Numbered from the stretch's first letter, positions 35,528-45,129 are shown. The stretch is 64,000 nucleotides of DNA from CAYVMN01 sp043808585 (GCA_043808585.1 JAZDES010000224.1:1-64000), one strand, 5' to 3'. Translations and numbers: made by a program. The notes: generated from the sequence alone by a model not told the origin.

Positions 35528-35529
35528 CC

Positions 35530-35898
35530 ATGACTAGGCGGGAAAGGGTCTCAATTATGGTAAGGTCGCGAAATGGAAAGACCGGGGTAAAGGTCATTAA
35601 TTCGCGGCCCAAAAAGCCCCGGTTTTATGTAACCCGAAGGCAGATTTTTTTGATCATCTTTATGCTCTTTTTGTTCATGGGGAGCAGCATCGGATATGTC
35701 TGGTCAAATTTTCAAAGTACCAGGATAGGTTATGACCTGAGCCAGTTGAAAAGGGATGAGATGAAACTGAGAGAGGAGAACCGGAGGCTAAGACTGGAAC
35801 TGGCAGTACTGAAATCGCCCGAAAGACTGGAGGCTCAGGCAATTGGGAAATTTGGCCTGAAGCAGCCCACTCCTGAACAGATAATTGTCCTGAAATGA
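35530..35898 (+). CDS. ftsL: Cell division protein FtsL
   Basis: 122 aa, basic cytoplasmic N-terminus, one transmembrane helix (residues about 38-58), then a periplasmic coiled coil (QLKRDEMKLREENRRLRLELA) and a short ending. FtsL is recognised by this layout and by its place between rsmH and ftsI rather than by sequence motifs. Recruits the FtsWI synthase with FtsQ/FtsB. Overlaps ftsI by 4 nt. Confidence 0.85.
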   Translation: MTRRERVSIMVRSRNGKTGVKVINSRPKKPRFYVTRRQIFLIIFMLFLFMGSSIGYVWSNFQSTRIGYDLSQLKRDEMKLREENRRLRLELAVLKSPERLEAQAIGKFGLKQPTPEQIIVLK

Positions 35899-37964
35899 AG
35901 GTCGAGGACAAAAGGTGGATCCGATTTCGCATCTGGGTGGTAGCCATTTTCTTTCTGCTTGGCTTCGGAACTCTATTAGTTAGGGCCTACCAGTTACAAG
36001 TCCTTGAGAGTGATCGCCTAAAGGCGATAGCGCGTGCAAGCTACATTGGGAAGACCAAACTTCCTCCCAAGCGGGGTACAATATACGATCGCGAGGGTCA
36101 CGAGTTGGCCCTGAGCATTGAGGTAGGATCGATCTTTTCTCACCCCAAACAGATCAAGGAAAAGGCCAAGACGGCCAGAGACCTATCCAGGATCTTGGGA
36201 GAGAGCCGGGAGAAAATCCTTTCTCTATTAGAGAATAATCGTAGCTTTTGCTGGATTAAGAGAAGGATTCCCCCTGATGTGGCAAAAAAGGTTATGGCAC
36301 TGGACCTAGTGGGCGTGGGTGTAGTTACGGAGACCAGACGCTACTACCCCGGTCGCGAGATTGCAAGCCATCTGATCGGGTTTGCTGGCAGTGATAATCA
36401 GGGGCTGGAAGGCGTTGAAAAGCGGTATGACAGTTATCTGCAAGGACCTGAATACAGTCTGGTCCACATGCGCGATGCCCTGGGTAAACCATTCGCTATC
36501 ACGAGGCCAATCCCTTCTGACCACGGGGTCCACGATCTGGTCCTCACCATCGACAGGGACATACAGTACAAGGCACAGCAGGCCCTCAAGTCCGCGGTCA
36601 ACAAGGCACAGGCCAAGGGCGGCCATTGTCTGGTGGTAGATCCGGTGACAGGCGAGATACTGGCTATGGCAGTAGTTCCCGAATTTAATCCAAACGTCTT
36701 TTCCGAATATAGACCGGCTCAATGGAGAAACAGGACCATTACAGACTGCTATGAGCCGGGCTCTACAATAAAGGCCTTTCTCTTGGCCGCAGGCCTGGAA
36801 GAATCGGCGGTCACACCCGGTACTAAGTTTGACTGTGAACAGGGGAAATTTAGGATTGGCAACGATATTGTACATGACACCCACGAACACGGCATTCTTA
36901 GTGTGTCGGATATCGTTGTGCGCTCCAGCAACATCGGTGCAATAAAGATTGGCCAAAGGCTCGGATACGAAAGGTTTACAGAGTACCTTAAGAAATTAGG
37001 CTTTGGCAGCAAGACGGGCATCGATTTGCTGGGAGAAAGGGAGGGGTTTGTCAGAGCGGTCGAAGATGCGAGGGCCATAGATCAGGCTACCATATTTTTC
37101 GGTCAGGGTATGACCACCACCTCGTTGCAACTTGCCATGGCCATGGGGGCCATTGCAAATGGGGGAAAATTAATGCGGCCCTATGTTGTGAAATCCATAG
37201 TGGATAGATCAACGGGCAAGGTTGGAGCGAAATGCCCAAGGGTGGTGAGGAGGGTGTTTTCTTTGAAGACAACCAACGAGGTCACAAGGATCTTAGAAGG
37301 TGTGGTTGGCCGGGAGGGAACTGCCCCAAAAGCAGCGATCGAGGGTTTCAGGGCTGCCGGCAAGACCGGTACCTCCCAGAAGGTGGACCCGCAGACAAAG
37401 ACCTACTCCAGAACAAAATTTGTGGCCGCCTTTGTGGGGTTTGTTCCCATTGAAAAACCCGAACTCGTCATATTGGTCGTCATAGATGAACCCAAGGGCA
37501 TAGCCTACGGAGGCATAGTGGCTGGGCCTGTATTCGAGCAGGTGGGAAGGTGGGCGCTAAATCACCTCAGGATCAATCCCAGCAGGGGTCTATCTTCCTT
37601 TGCCAGCGCCAGTCCGGCTATATCGGATGAGAGAAGTGCCCGCCTGCGTACGAGCCAGCAGGAGGCCGCGGGAAGCGTAACCCTCTTGAGGCCCAAAGGG
37701 GTGGCAGGAGGCGCAAAAGGAGAAATGGGGCCTGGCAGTACCGATGCGTCCCTTGCCGTGCATCATATCGCACTGGAATTGAAAGAGCAATCGCTCCCGG
37801 ACTTCAGTGGCCTTGGTATGAGGGAGGTGCTCAAGAGGGCAAGGGCGTTAGACTTTAAGGTTCATCTGGAGGGGACAGGGCTGGCTGTAAAACAGGATCC
37901 CGGTGCTGGGACTCCCCTCCGAGAGGTTAGCTCGGTGAGGGTTAGTTTCATGCCTCCCAAGTAG
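35895..37964 (+). CDS. ftsI: Division-specific transpeptidase FtsI (PBP3), with PASTA domain
   Basis: 689 aa. Transmembrane anchor (about 11-31), dimerisation domain (KLPPKRGTIYDREG), transpeptidase with active-site STIK, SSN (VRSSNIG) and KTGTS motifs. About 60 residues at the C-terminus form a PASTA-type domain (LPDFSGLGMREVLKRA), which most proteobacterial FtsI lack. Cross-links septal peptidoglycan. Its gene is followed by a 63-bp repeat before murE. Confidence 0.95.
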   Translation: MKVEDKRWIRFRIWVVAIFFLLGFGTLLVRAYQLQVLESDRLKAIARASYIGKTKLPPKRGTIYDREGHELALSIEVGSIFSHPKQIKEKAKTARDLSRILGESREKILSLLENNRSFCWIKRRIPPDVAKKVMALDLVGVGVVTETRRYYPGREIASHLIGFAGSDNQGLEGVEKRYDSYLQGPEYSLVHMRDALGKPFAITRPIPSDHGVHDLVLTIDRDIQYKAQQALKSAVNKAQAKGGHCLVVDPVTGEILAMAVVPEFNPNVFSEYRPAQWRNRTITDCYEPGSTIKAFLLAAGLEESAVTPGTKFDCEQGKFRIGNDIVHDTHEHGILSVSDIVVRSSNIGAIKIGQRLGYERFTEYLKKLGFGSKTGIDLLGEREGFVRAVEDARAIDQATIFFGQGMTTTSLQLAMAMGAIANGGKLMRPYVVKSIVDRSTGKVGAKCPRVVRRVFSLKTTNEVTRILEGVVGREGTAPKAAIEGFRAAGKTGTSQKVDPQTKTYSRTKFVAAFVGFVPIEKPELVILVVIDEPKGIAYGGIVAGPVFEQVGRWALNHLRINPSRGLSSFASASPAISDERSARLRTSQQEAAGSVTLLRPKGVAGGAKGEMGPGSTDASLAVHHIALELKEQSLPDFSGLGMREVLKRARALDFKVHLEGTGLAVKQDPGAGTPLREVSSVRVSFMPPK

Positions 37965-37996
37965 GGCCTTGCTACCTAATTGAGGCTGAGAATAGG

Positions 37997-38059
37997 GCCT
38001 GCCCTGGCCGAAATAATTTAGATCGTACAAGTCTGAACTAAGTCAGGGCTAGGCCAGGG
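37997..38059. repeat. 63-bp dcw hairpin repeat, copy 1
   Basis: Starts GCCTGCCCTGGCC and ends GGCCAGGG, with CCCTGGCC / GGCCAGGG as inverted ends (38002-38009, 38052-38059). Differs from 41034-41096 at only two positions. It separates ftsI from murE, and its right end supplies the only purine-rich stretch before murE. Confidence 0.85.
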
Positions 38060-38060
38060 A

Positions 38061-39632
38061 GTGTCCTTGAAACATACAGATAAGGTCAGGAAACACCTGG
38101 GAGAATTGTTGGAGGGGATGGAACTCCTCCATCTCTCCGGTGACCCAGGAGTAGAGGTAGAAGGCCTGGAATATGACTCCAGGCGAGTAAGGATGGGTTC
38201 TCTATTTGTGGCCCTGAGGGGCCAGCATCAGGATGGCCATGATTTCATCAGGGAGGCTATTCAGAGGGGGGCGGTAGCGGTTGTTGCAGAAGCTGCTTGG
38301 GGGGGCAAAGAATCAAAGAGAGATGTGGCAATGGTACAGGTCAAGGACTCCCGGGAGGCCCTCTCCTGGATTGCCGTGAGGTTTTATAACAGGCCTTTCC
38401 AGGACATGAAATTGATAGGAATTACGGGCACCAACGGGAAGACCACCACGAGCTATATCCTCGAATCCATACTCCTGGCCTCAGGGGCGAGACCGGGTGT
38501 TATAGGGACCATAAATTACAGGCTGGGCGGAGAGAGCTGGGATGCCCCCGTAACTACCCCCGAGTCACTGGATCTGATGCGGATATTGCGCAGAATGGCA
38601 GATTTGGGTGCAACCCATGTTGTTATGGAGGTCTCATCCCACGCCCTGGACCAGGGAAGGGTCAGAGACTGTCCCTTTCGAGTGGGTGTCTTTACCAATA
38701 TCTCCAGGGACCATCTGGATTACCACCAGTCCATGGAATCATACTTCGGTGCCAAGGCCCTCCTTTTTCGCAGTCTGGGAGACAAGGGCAATATGGATTT
38801 AGCAAGGGGAGTCATTAATGCGGACGACCCGAAGGGAGGAGAGCTGATAAAACAGACGCAGGTCCCTGTGGTTACATACGGTATGGGGATGGATTGCGAT
38901 TTCAAGGCCATCCAGGTTCAGGGGGGCATGGGAGGCCTGAGCGCCAGGCTGATAACCCCTTCTGGTGAGACAGATATACGATCCCCGCTAGTCGGTGAAT
39001 TCAACATCTACAATATCCTGGCCGCTTCTGCCGCGGCCTCTTGTCTGGGCATTGATCTCAGTGCTATTGGCTCCGGGGTCGCGCTTTTAGAGAAGGTACC
39101 TGGCCGCCTGGAATTGGTCGAGAACAGTCGCTCATTGTCAATTGTTGTGGATTATGCCCACACGCCGGATGCCCTTCTAAAGGCATTGAAGGCCTTGAGA
39201 CCCCTTGCAAAGGGACGGCTGATTACCGTCTTTGGATGTGGCGGTGATCGGGACAAGGGGAAAAGGAGCCAGATGGGCCTAGTTGCCGGGGAAAATAGCG
39301 ACTTGGTCTTTATTACCTCAGACAACCCAAGAACAGAAGACCCGGCGGCCATTGCGAAGGAGATTGAAGAGGGGGTAAGGGGAGCAGGTCTCGAAATACT
39401 CACGGGGGATCCAGGTTCGGGACTGGGAGGCCCCGGTTATCACCTTGACCTTGATCGCAGAAATGCCATTCGCAAAGCAATCGGGGCAGCGAATGAAGGC
39501 GACCTTATCTTGATTGCAGGAAAGGGTCACGAGGATTACCAGATCATCGGCACCGAGAAAAGGCCTTTTGATGATCGGAGGATAGCGGCAGAGGTCGTCT
39601 TGGAGAGGGGAAGTGGCGGCCTCGTGGGGTGA
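38061..39632 (+). CDS. murE: UDP-MurNAc-L-Ala-D-Glu:meso-DAP ligase
   Basis: 523 aa. Mur N-terminal domain (VEGLEYDSRRVRMGSLFVAL), ATP site GITGTNGKTTTSY, and the C-terminal motif TSDNPRTEDP; the DNPR form marks meso-diaminopimelate as the amino acid added. GTG 38061 sits against AGGGAG, so TTG 38067 may be the actual start. Overlaps murF by 20 nt. Confidence 0.97.
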   Translation: MSLKHTDKVRKHLGELLEGMELLHLSGDPGVEVEGLEYDSRRVRMGSLFVALRGQHQDGHDFIREAIQRGAVAVVAEAAWGGKESKRDVAMVQVKDSREALSWIAVRFYNRPFQDMKLIGITGTNGKTTTSYILESILLASGARPGVIGTINYRLGGESWDAPVTTPESLDLMRILRRMADLGATHVVMEVSSHALDQGRVRDCPFRVGVFTNISRDHLDYHQSMESYFGAKALLFRSLGDKGNMDLARGVINADDPKGGELIKQTQVPVVTYGMGMDCDFKAIQVQGGMGGLSARLITPSGETDIRSPLVGEFNIYNILAASAAASCLGIDLSAIGSGVALLEKVPGRLELVENSRSLSIVVDYAHTPDALLKALKALRPLAKGRLITVFGCGGDRDKGKRSQMGLVAGENSDLVFITSDNPRTEDPAAIAKEIEEGVRGAGLEILTGDPGSGLGGPGYHLDLDRRNAIRKAIGAANEGDLILIAGKGHEDYQIIGTEKRPFDDRRIAAEVVLERGSGGLVG

Positions 39633-41058
39633 AATAACGGTAAGGGAGATCCTCATCCCCACAGAAGGCATCCTTGTCTCGGGAGAAGGGCAGGTTCGGC
39701 TAAAAGGGCTCAGCACTGATTCAAGAAAGATAAAACCAGGTGAGCTCTTCTTGGCCCTTAAAGGGGAGCGGTTTGACGGCCACGATTTTATAGGTCAGGC
39801 CCTCCGGCTGGATGCCGCAGGGGCCATGGTTGAAAAGGGCTGGTGGGAGAGGCAGGAAAGACAAAAAGAGATTAGAAAATCCCTTCTTCCTAGGCAGGTT
39901 GTGATAGCCGTTGAGGACACCCTGGGTGCCCTTGGTGATCTGGCAGGATGGTGGAGGCATCAGCACAAGGCGAGGGTTGTAGCAGTCACCGGCAGCGCCG
40001 GTAAGACTACGACAAAGGAGATGACGGCCAAGGTGCTGGGCCTTGGCGGTCGGACTCTTAAGAATCCTGGAAACCTCAACAACCTTATTGGATTGCCCCT
40101 GACGCTAATGCAACTGGAGGAGGGACACAAAAACGCGGTCTTGGAAATGGGCATGAATCGCCCTGGGGAGATCTCGAGGCTCAGTGAAATCACAGATCCG
40201 GATGTTGGGGTGATTACAAATGTGGGGATGGCCCATCTGGAAGGGCTAGGAGACTTGGAAGGAGTGGCCAGGGCAAAGGTGGAGTTAGTGGAAAAGATCT
40301 CTCCTGAAGGCATGGTGGTAATAAATGGTGATGATGAACTTCTGTTGAGGACGGCTGCACCATACCAAAAAGAGCTGGTGACCTTTGGCATAGGGAGGAA
40401 AAACACCCTCTGGGCAGGCAGGATTCAGAACCTGGGCAGAGAAGGGGTCTCCTTTGATCTCCACTACCAGGGGGAATCTTGTGCCGTGATCCTGAAGGTC
40501 CCTGGCCTTCAAAACGTATCCAATGCGCTTGCGGCGGCTGGGGCTTCAGTGTGCCTAAAGGAACCGATGGAACACATAGCCAAAGGCCTAGGAGAGTTTT
40601 CAGGTATAAAGGGGCGGTTCATGGTGAATTCTCTACCTGGAGGCATAATTTTGATAGATGATACCTATAATGCCAATCCCATGTCACTGGAGGCAACTCT
40701 GGGGTCTGTTGAGACCATGGCCGAAGGAGGTGGAAGGATCATCGTGGGCCTGGGAGAGATGTTAGAACTGGGAGGTGCAGCGGCCTCCGCTCACTACGAT
40801 GCGGGCCGCAAGGTGGCGCAACATGGCGCCTACCGTCTTCTGGCAATGGGGGAACATGGGCCTGAGATGATAGCGGGGGCCATTGACTACGGAATGACAT
40901 TAGGTCAGGCAGAGGAGGTAAAGAGCCACGCTGAAATGGCGGGAAAGATCAGAGAGGATATGAGAGAAGGCGATCTGGTCTTGCTAAAGGGCTCCCGCAG
41001 GATGGCGCTTGAACGGGTGGTGGAAGAACTGATGCCTGCCCTGGCCGAAATAATTTAG
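39613..41058 (+). CDS. murF: UDP-MurNAc-tripeptide-D-alanyl-D-alanine ligase
   Basis: 481 aa. LSTDSRKIKPGELFLALKG N-terminal domain, ATP site AVTGSAGKTTTKEMTA, NNLIGLPLTLM and IDDTYNANPMSLEA. GTG start inside murE. The last residues (PALAEII) are encoded by the left end of the second 63-bp repeat, which also provides the TAG stop. Confidence 0.97.
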   Translation: MAASWGEITVREILIPTEGILVSGEGQVRLKGLSTDSRKIKPGELFLALKGERFDGHDFIGQALRLDAAGAMVEKGWWERQERQKEIRKSLLPRQVVIAVEDTLGALGDLAGWWRHQHKARVVAVTGSAGKTTTKEMTAKVLGLGGRTLKNPGNLNNLIGLPLTLMQLEEGHKNAVLEMGMNRPGEISRLSEITDPDVGVITNVGMAHLEGLGDLEGVARAKVELVEKISPEGMVVINGDDELLLRTAAPYQKELVTFGIGRKNTLWAGRIQNLGREGVSFDLHYQGESCAVILKVPGLQNVSNALAAAGASVCLKEPMEHIAKGLGEFSGIKGRFMVNSLPGGIILIDDTYNANPMSLEATLGSVETMAEGGGRIIVGLGEMLELGGAAASAHYDAGRKVAQHGAYRLLAMGEHGPEMIAGAIDYGMTLGQAEEVKSHAEMAGKIREDMREGDLVLLKGSRRMALERVVEELMPALAEII

Positions 41059-41096
41059 ATCGTACAAATCTGAACTAAATCAGGGCTAGGCCAGGG
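41034..41096. repeat. 63-bp dcw hairpin repeat, copy 2 (overlaps murF end)
   Basis: Same sequence as 37997-38059 with two changes (GTCTG to ATCTG, AAGTC to AAATC). The first 25 bp code for the end of MurF. Inverted ends CCCTGGCC (41039-41046) and GGCCAGGG (41089-41096). Confidence 0.85.
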
Positions 41097-41124
41097 GGCA
41101 ACTTGTAATGAGAGGAGATTTCTT

Positions 41125-41538
41125 GTGAGTACTACTAAGAGAATACTGGTGGTGGATGATGAGAAGGGAATAAGGTTTCTTCTTCACGAGGCCCTCTTGC
41201 GGGAAGGCTTCGAGGTTACCCTTGCCAGCGACGGGCAGGAGTCCCTTGAAAAACTGCAAAAAGACAATTTTGACCTGGTCATAACGGACATCAATATGCC
41301 GAGACTAGATGGAATTGAGATGCTCAAGAACATGAAGAAGACCGGGCGAAAGGAAAAGGTCATCATCATGACGGGAAACCCATCTGCTCTAAGGCTTCCG
41401 CATAAGGATTTGCCAGATATTGTAAGTCAACTCCCCAAGCCCTTTATGATCGAAAGTCTCTTGAGTGTAGTGACTGCGGCCATGGACGCTATGGAGATCC
41501 CGCGTGAGAACGAATTGTGGCATGCGGCCACAGCCTGA
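41125..41538 (+). CDS. Single-domain response regulator (CheY-like)
   Basis: 137 aa. Receiver domain only: RILVVDDEKG (acidic pair), phosphoacceptor D in LVITDINMPRLDGIEM, the T of IIMTGNP, and K in PKPFMIESL. No output domain, so it must act on a protein partner. GTG 41125 follows GAGAGGAG. It is inserted between murF and mraY, where other dcw clusters have no regulator, and is 15 nt from mraY. No histidine kinase is nearby. Confidence 0.92.
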   Translation: MSTTKRILVVDDEKGIRFLLHEALLREGFEVTLASDGQESLEKLQKDNFDLVITDINMPRLDGIEMLKNMKKTGRKEKVIIMTGNPSALRLPHKDLPDIVSQLPKPFMIESLLSVVTAAMDAMEIPRENELWHAATA

Positions 41539-41553
41539 GGTCTTAGGGTACAT

Positions 41554-42633
41554 ATGCTTTATAAACTGATTTACCTATTTCACACAGACATATCCTGGCT
41601 GAACGTCTTTAGATACATCACCTTCAGGACGGTGCTTTCAACCCTGACTGCCCTTATGATCTGTTTCATTCTCGGTGGATGGGCCATAAGGAGACTATCG
41701 GCCATGCAGGTGGGTCAATACATTCGAGACGACGGGCCACCCAACCATAAATCCAAGGAAGGGACCCCCACCATGGGAGGGCTCTTCCTGATTCCGGCCA
41801 TCATGGTTTCTACACTATTGTGGGCTGACCCCAAGAATATCTATGTATGGATTGTCATATTCGTTGCCTTTTCATTCGGGGCCGTGGGTTTTTGGGACGA
41901 CTACCTGAAGATAACCAAGAAGGACAGTCGCGGTATGAGCATGGGTCTGAAGTTCAGCCTTCAGATCGCAGCCGCCCTGGTCGTGGCCGCAGCACTACAC
42001 CTCCACCCAGGGTTCGATTCCCACTTGACGGTCCCATTTCTTAAGCGGGTGGCGCCGGATCTAGGCCTAGGCTATATCCCCTTGGCGGTATTCGTAATTG
42101 TTGGGACCTCCAATGCCGTTAACCTGACAGACGGCCTGGACGGGCTGGCCATCAGCCCTGTCATTGTTGCCTTTGCGAGCTATTTGGTCTTCTGCTATCT
42201 CGCCGGACATATAAAGATCGCCTCTTACCTCCAGATCCCGTACGTCCCAGGGACAGGTGAGATTTCGGTTGTATGTGGCGCGGTGGTGGGGGCGGGCCTG
42301 GGTTTCCTGTGGTACAACGCCTATCCTGCTGAGGTCTTCATGGGTGATGTGGGCTCGCTCTCGTTAGGGGCTATCCTGGGCACCGTTGCGGTTATCACGA
42401 AACAGGAGTTGTTGTTGCTCCTTGTAGGAGGGTTGTTTGTCTTTGAGGCCCTTTCTGTCATCTTCCAGGTGGCATACTTCAAGTTCACAGGGGGGCAGAG
42501 GATCTTCCGGATGGCCCCGGTGCATCATCATTTTGAGTTAAAGGGGTGGCCAGAACCCAAGGTTATCGTTCGGTTCTGGATCATTGCCATAATACTGGCA
42601 CTCTTTTCGTTCAGTACCTTGAAACTGAGATGA
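41554..42633 (+). CDS. mraY: Phospho-N-acetylmuramoyl-pentapeptide transferase
   Basis: 359 aa, ten transmembrane segments. GTPTMGGLFLIPAI, NLTDGLDGLA, DVGSLSLGA and the HHHFELKGWPEPKV ending are MraY signatures. Makes lipid I at the inner membrane. Start ATG 41554. Its stop overlaps the murD start (ATGA). Confidence 0.98.
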   Translation: MLYKLIYLFHTDISWLNVFRYITFRTVLSTLTALMICFILGGWAIRRLSAMQVGQYIRDDGPPNHKSKEGTPTMGGLFLIPAIMVSTLLWADPKNIYVWIVIFVAFSFGAVGFWDDYLKITKKDSRGMSMGLKFSLQIAAALVVAAALHLHPGFDSHLTVPFLKRVAPDLGLGYIPLAVFVIVGTSNAVNLTDGLDGLAISPVIVAFASYLVFCYLAGHIKIASYLQIPYVPGTGEISVVCGAVVGAGLGFLWYNAYPAEVFMGDVGSLSLGAILGTVAVITKQELLLLLVGGLFVFEALSVIFQVAYFKFTGGQRIFRMAPVHHHFELKGWPEPKVIVRFWIIAIILALFSFSTLKLR

Positions 42634-44021
42634 CAATAGAGCCACGACTTTCGACTTCCGTACTCCGACTTCCGACTTCGAGGGTCCTTGTGGTGGGTCT
42701 CGGGGTATCCGGGCTATGGACTGCCCGTTTTTTGGCGGCCGAAGGGGCCCAGGTAACTGTAAGTGAAATGAGGCCAAAGGAACAGCTTGAGAGTAAGGTC
42801 CTAGGCGAGCTCAGGGATATGGGGGTTTCGCTGGAGACCGGCGGGCATAATGAAGAGACATTTCTGGATAGAGACCTGATAATTGTCAGCCCCGGGGTGC
42901 CTCAAGATATTAGACCCCTTAAGGCTGCCGTGAAAAAAGGCGTGACTGTAATCGGGGAACTTGAATTTGCAAGCCGTCTGATCCAGACGCCCATGATTGC
43001 CATTACAGGCACCAACGGGAAATCCACTGTTACGGCATTTGTGGGTCAGATGCTCAAAAATGCAGGCCTTGAGTGCTTCGTGGGGGGGAACATCGGGACT
43101 CCTCTAATGGCCTACGCGGCAAGCGGGCAAACAGCGGACTATGTGGTGGTCGAGGTGAGCAGTTTTCAGCTTGATACTATTGAGACCTTTTGTCCCTTTA
43201 TCTCGGTCATCCTGAACATCTCACCGGACCACATGGACCGCTATACCAACTATGAGGCGTACGTTAGATCTAAACTTAAGATCTTCAAGAATCAGGGGGC
43301 AGGCTCATATCTCATATTAAATGACGATGACAAAAGGCTTTCATCGCTAACACCTTCCTCTCAGGTCTCCGTAGTGCGCTATGGAATTAAGAAAGAGAAA
43401 GGGCGGCACGCCTTTCTGGAAAATAGGAAGGTACGAGTAAAGCTGAACCATATGGAGGCCGAATCTTTCTCTCTGGAATTCTTCGGCCTCGTGGGGGGTC
43501 ATAACCTGGAAAACCTCTTAGGGAGTGTCTTGGTCGGCCTGACCCTTGGGCTTGACCCTGCGGTGATCCAGGAAACCATTGATGGGTTCAAGGGCCTGCC
43601 GGACCGGCTTGAGAGGGTGGGGGAGCTTAATGGGGTGGCATTTTACAACGACTCCAAGGCCACTAACGTTGATGCGGCGGTCAAGGCGATCGAGAGCTTT
43701 GATGAGTCCCTTGTCCTGATTGCTGGGGGCCGAGACAAGGGTACAGGCTATGGCCCCTTGGTCAGGGCTTCCCAAGGAAGGGTCAGGGGGGGGGTTTTTT
43801 TGGGTGAGGCCAAGGGGCTACTGGCCGAATCCTTTGAGGGAATTATCCCTTATTCCGTGGCCGAGGATATGGAAGAGGCGGTCACCAAGGCGTTTTCCAT
43901 GGCACAGATGGGAGATGTGGTGTTGCTGGCCCCGGCATGTTCCAGCTTTGATATGTTTTCCGACTATTCCCACAGGGGCATGGTGTTTAGGAGCGCGGTG
44001 GAGAAACTTGTTCATGGCTGA
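42630..44021 (+). CDS. murD: UDP-MurNAc-L-alanine:D-glutamate ligase
   Basis: 463 aa. VLVVGLGVSGLWTARFLA, ATP site AITGTNGKSTVTAF, DRLERVGELNGVAFYNDSKATN and GGRDKG. The first residues after MTIEP (RLSTSVLRLPTS) are encoded by a period-7 DNA repeat (42645-42680), so the N-terminal tail probably grew by repeat expansion; the conserved domain starts right after it. Overlaps ftsW by 8 nt. Confidence 0.97.
   Translation: MTIEPRLSTSVLRLPTSRVLVVGLGVSGLWTARFLAAEGAQVTVSEMRPKEQLESKVLGELRDMGVSLETGGHNEETFLDRDLIIVSPGVPQDIRPLKAAVKKGVTVIGELEFASRLIQTPMIAITGTNGKSTVTAFVGQMLKNAGLECFVGGNIGTPLMAYAASGQTADYVVVEVSSFQLDTIETFCPFISVILNISPDHMDRYTNYEAYVRSKLKIFKNQGAGSYLILNDDDKRLSSLTPSSQVSVVRYGIKKEKGRHAFLENRKVRVKLNHMEAESFSLEFFGLVGGHNLENLLGSVLVGLTLGLDPAVIQETIDGFKGLPDRLERVGELNGVAFYNDSKATNVDAAVKAIESFDESLVLIAGGRDKGTGYGPLVRASQGRVRGGVFLGEAKGLLAESFEGIIPYSVAEDMEEAVTKAFSMAQMGDVVLLAPACSSFDMFSDYSHRGMVFRSAVEKLVHG
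42645..42680 (+). repeat. Heptanucleotide repeat inside murD coding start
   Basis: About five units of a CGACTTC-type heptamer (GACTTTC, GACTTCC, GTACTCC, GACTTCC, GACTTCG) in the first 17 codons of murD. Because 7 is not a multiple of 3, the repeat is read in shifting frames, giving the RLSTSVLRLPTS tail. Confidence 0.65.
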
Positions 44022-45117
44022 GAAGAAATCCTCAAGCTCCGGGTACAACTATATGATCCTGGCATCGGTCATTCTCCTTATGTGCCTGGGATTAGTGGTG
44101 GTATATAGCGCGAGCTCCCATTTGGCAGAGCACCGCATGGGAGATAGCTATTACTACCTCAAGAGGCAGGCCTTCTTTTGCGTCCTGGGGCTCGGCCTTA
44201 TGATAGTCGCAAGACATGTCCCTTGCACCCTCTATTCAAGGCTGGTCTATCCCCTTCTACTCTTAAGTCTCGCCCTCTTGGCCATGCTTCTTATCCCCGG
44301 ATTGGGTCACAAGGTGGGTGGCGCCTCCAGGTGGCTAAGGTGGAGGGAGTTTTCTTTTCAGCCCTCGGAGCTTGCAAAATTCTCACTGGCTGTTTACCTG
44401 GCTTACTCCATGGCCAAGAAGGGGATGAGCGTAAAGACATTTTCAAGGGGGATCTTACCTCATCTTCTGGTGGCCAGTGCCTTCATGTCGTTTATCCTCC
44501 TCCAGCCGGATCTCGGAACGGTTCTAATTCTAGGCTGTTGGGTCATGCTCATGCTGTTTGTTGGGGGCATCAGATTCCCACATCTCCTTTTTGTAATCGC
44601 CCTTTCTACCCCGGTGGTCCTGTGGCTTGTCTGGCAGGCAGATTACAGGATGAAGAGATGGTTAGCCTTCCTTAATCCCTGGGAGGATCCAGATGGTATC
44701 GGCTTTCAGATCATACATTCCTTCCTGGCCTTCGGGTCTGGCGGCGTCTTTGGTGCGGGCCTCGGTAATAGCAAACAGAAGCTGTTCTATCTGCCTGAAC
44801 CCCATACTGACTTTGCGCTCCCTATAGCAGGAGAGGAACTGGGGTTAGTGGGTGTATCGGCAATCATCGTTCTATTTGCGATCTTGATCATTTCGGGGAT
44901 CAAGGTCGCCATTAAGGCCCGAGACCTTTACAGCAGCTATTTGGCCTTTGGCCTGACATGCCTGATTGGCCTCCAGGCGATGGTAAATATGGGCGTGGTC
45001 ATGGGATTGCTCCCGACCAAGGGCCTCCCGCTCCCCCTCATAAGCAGCGGGGGGTCATCCCTGGTTATTACTCTCTTTAGCATCGGGATCCTGCTGAACA
45101 TCTCGTCCAGGACGTGA
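44014..45117 (+). CDS. ftsW: Peptidoglycan glycosyltransferase FtsW
   Basis: 367 aa SEDS protein with about ten transmembrane helices: LVVVYSASS, QPSELAKFSLAVY, LLQPDLGTVLIL, EELGLVGVSAI and the LPLISSGGSSL ending. Polymerises septal glycan with FtsI. ATG 44014 lies inside the end of murD. Confidence 0.97.
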   Translation: MAEKKSSSSGYNYMILASVILLMCLGLVVVYSASSHLAEHRMGDSYYYLKRQAFFCVLGLGLMIVARHVPCTLYSRLVYPLLLLSLALLAMLLIPGLGHKVGGASRWLRWREFSFQPSELAKFSLAVYLAYSMAKKGMSVKTFSRGILPHLLVASAFMSFILLQPDLGTVLILGCWVMLMLFVGGIRFPHLLFVIALSTPVVLWLVWQADYRMKRWLAFLNPWEDPDGIGFQIIHSFLAFGSGGVFGAGLGNSKQKLFYLPEPHTDFALPIAGEELGLVGVSAIIVLFAILIISGIKVAIKARDLYSSYLAFGLTCLIGLQAMVNMGVVMGLLPTKGLPLPLISSGGSSLVITLFSIGILLNISSRT

Positions 45118-45129
45118 GGCGCAAGGGGG

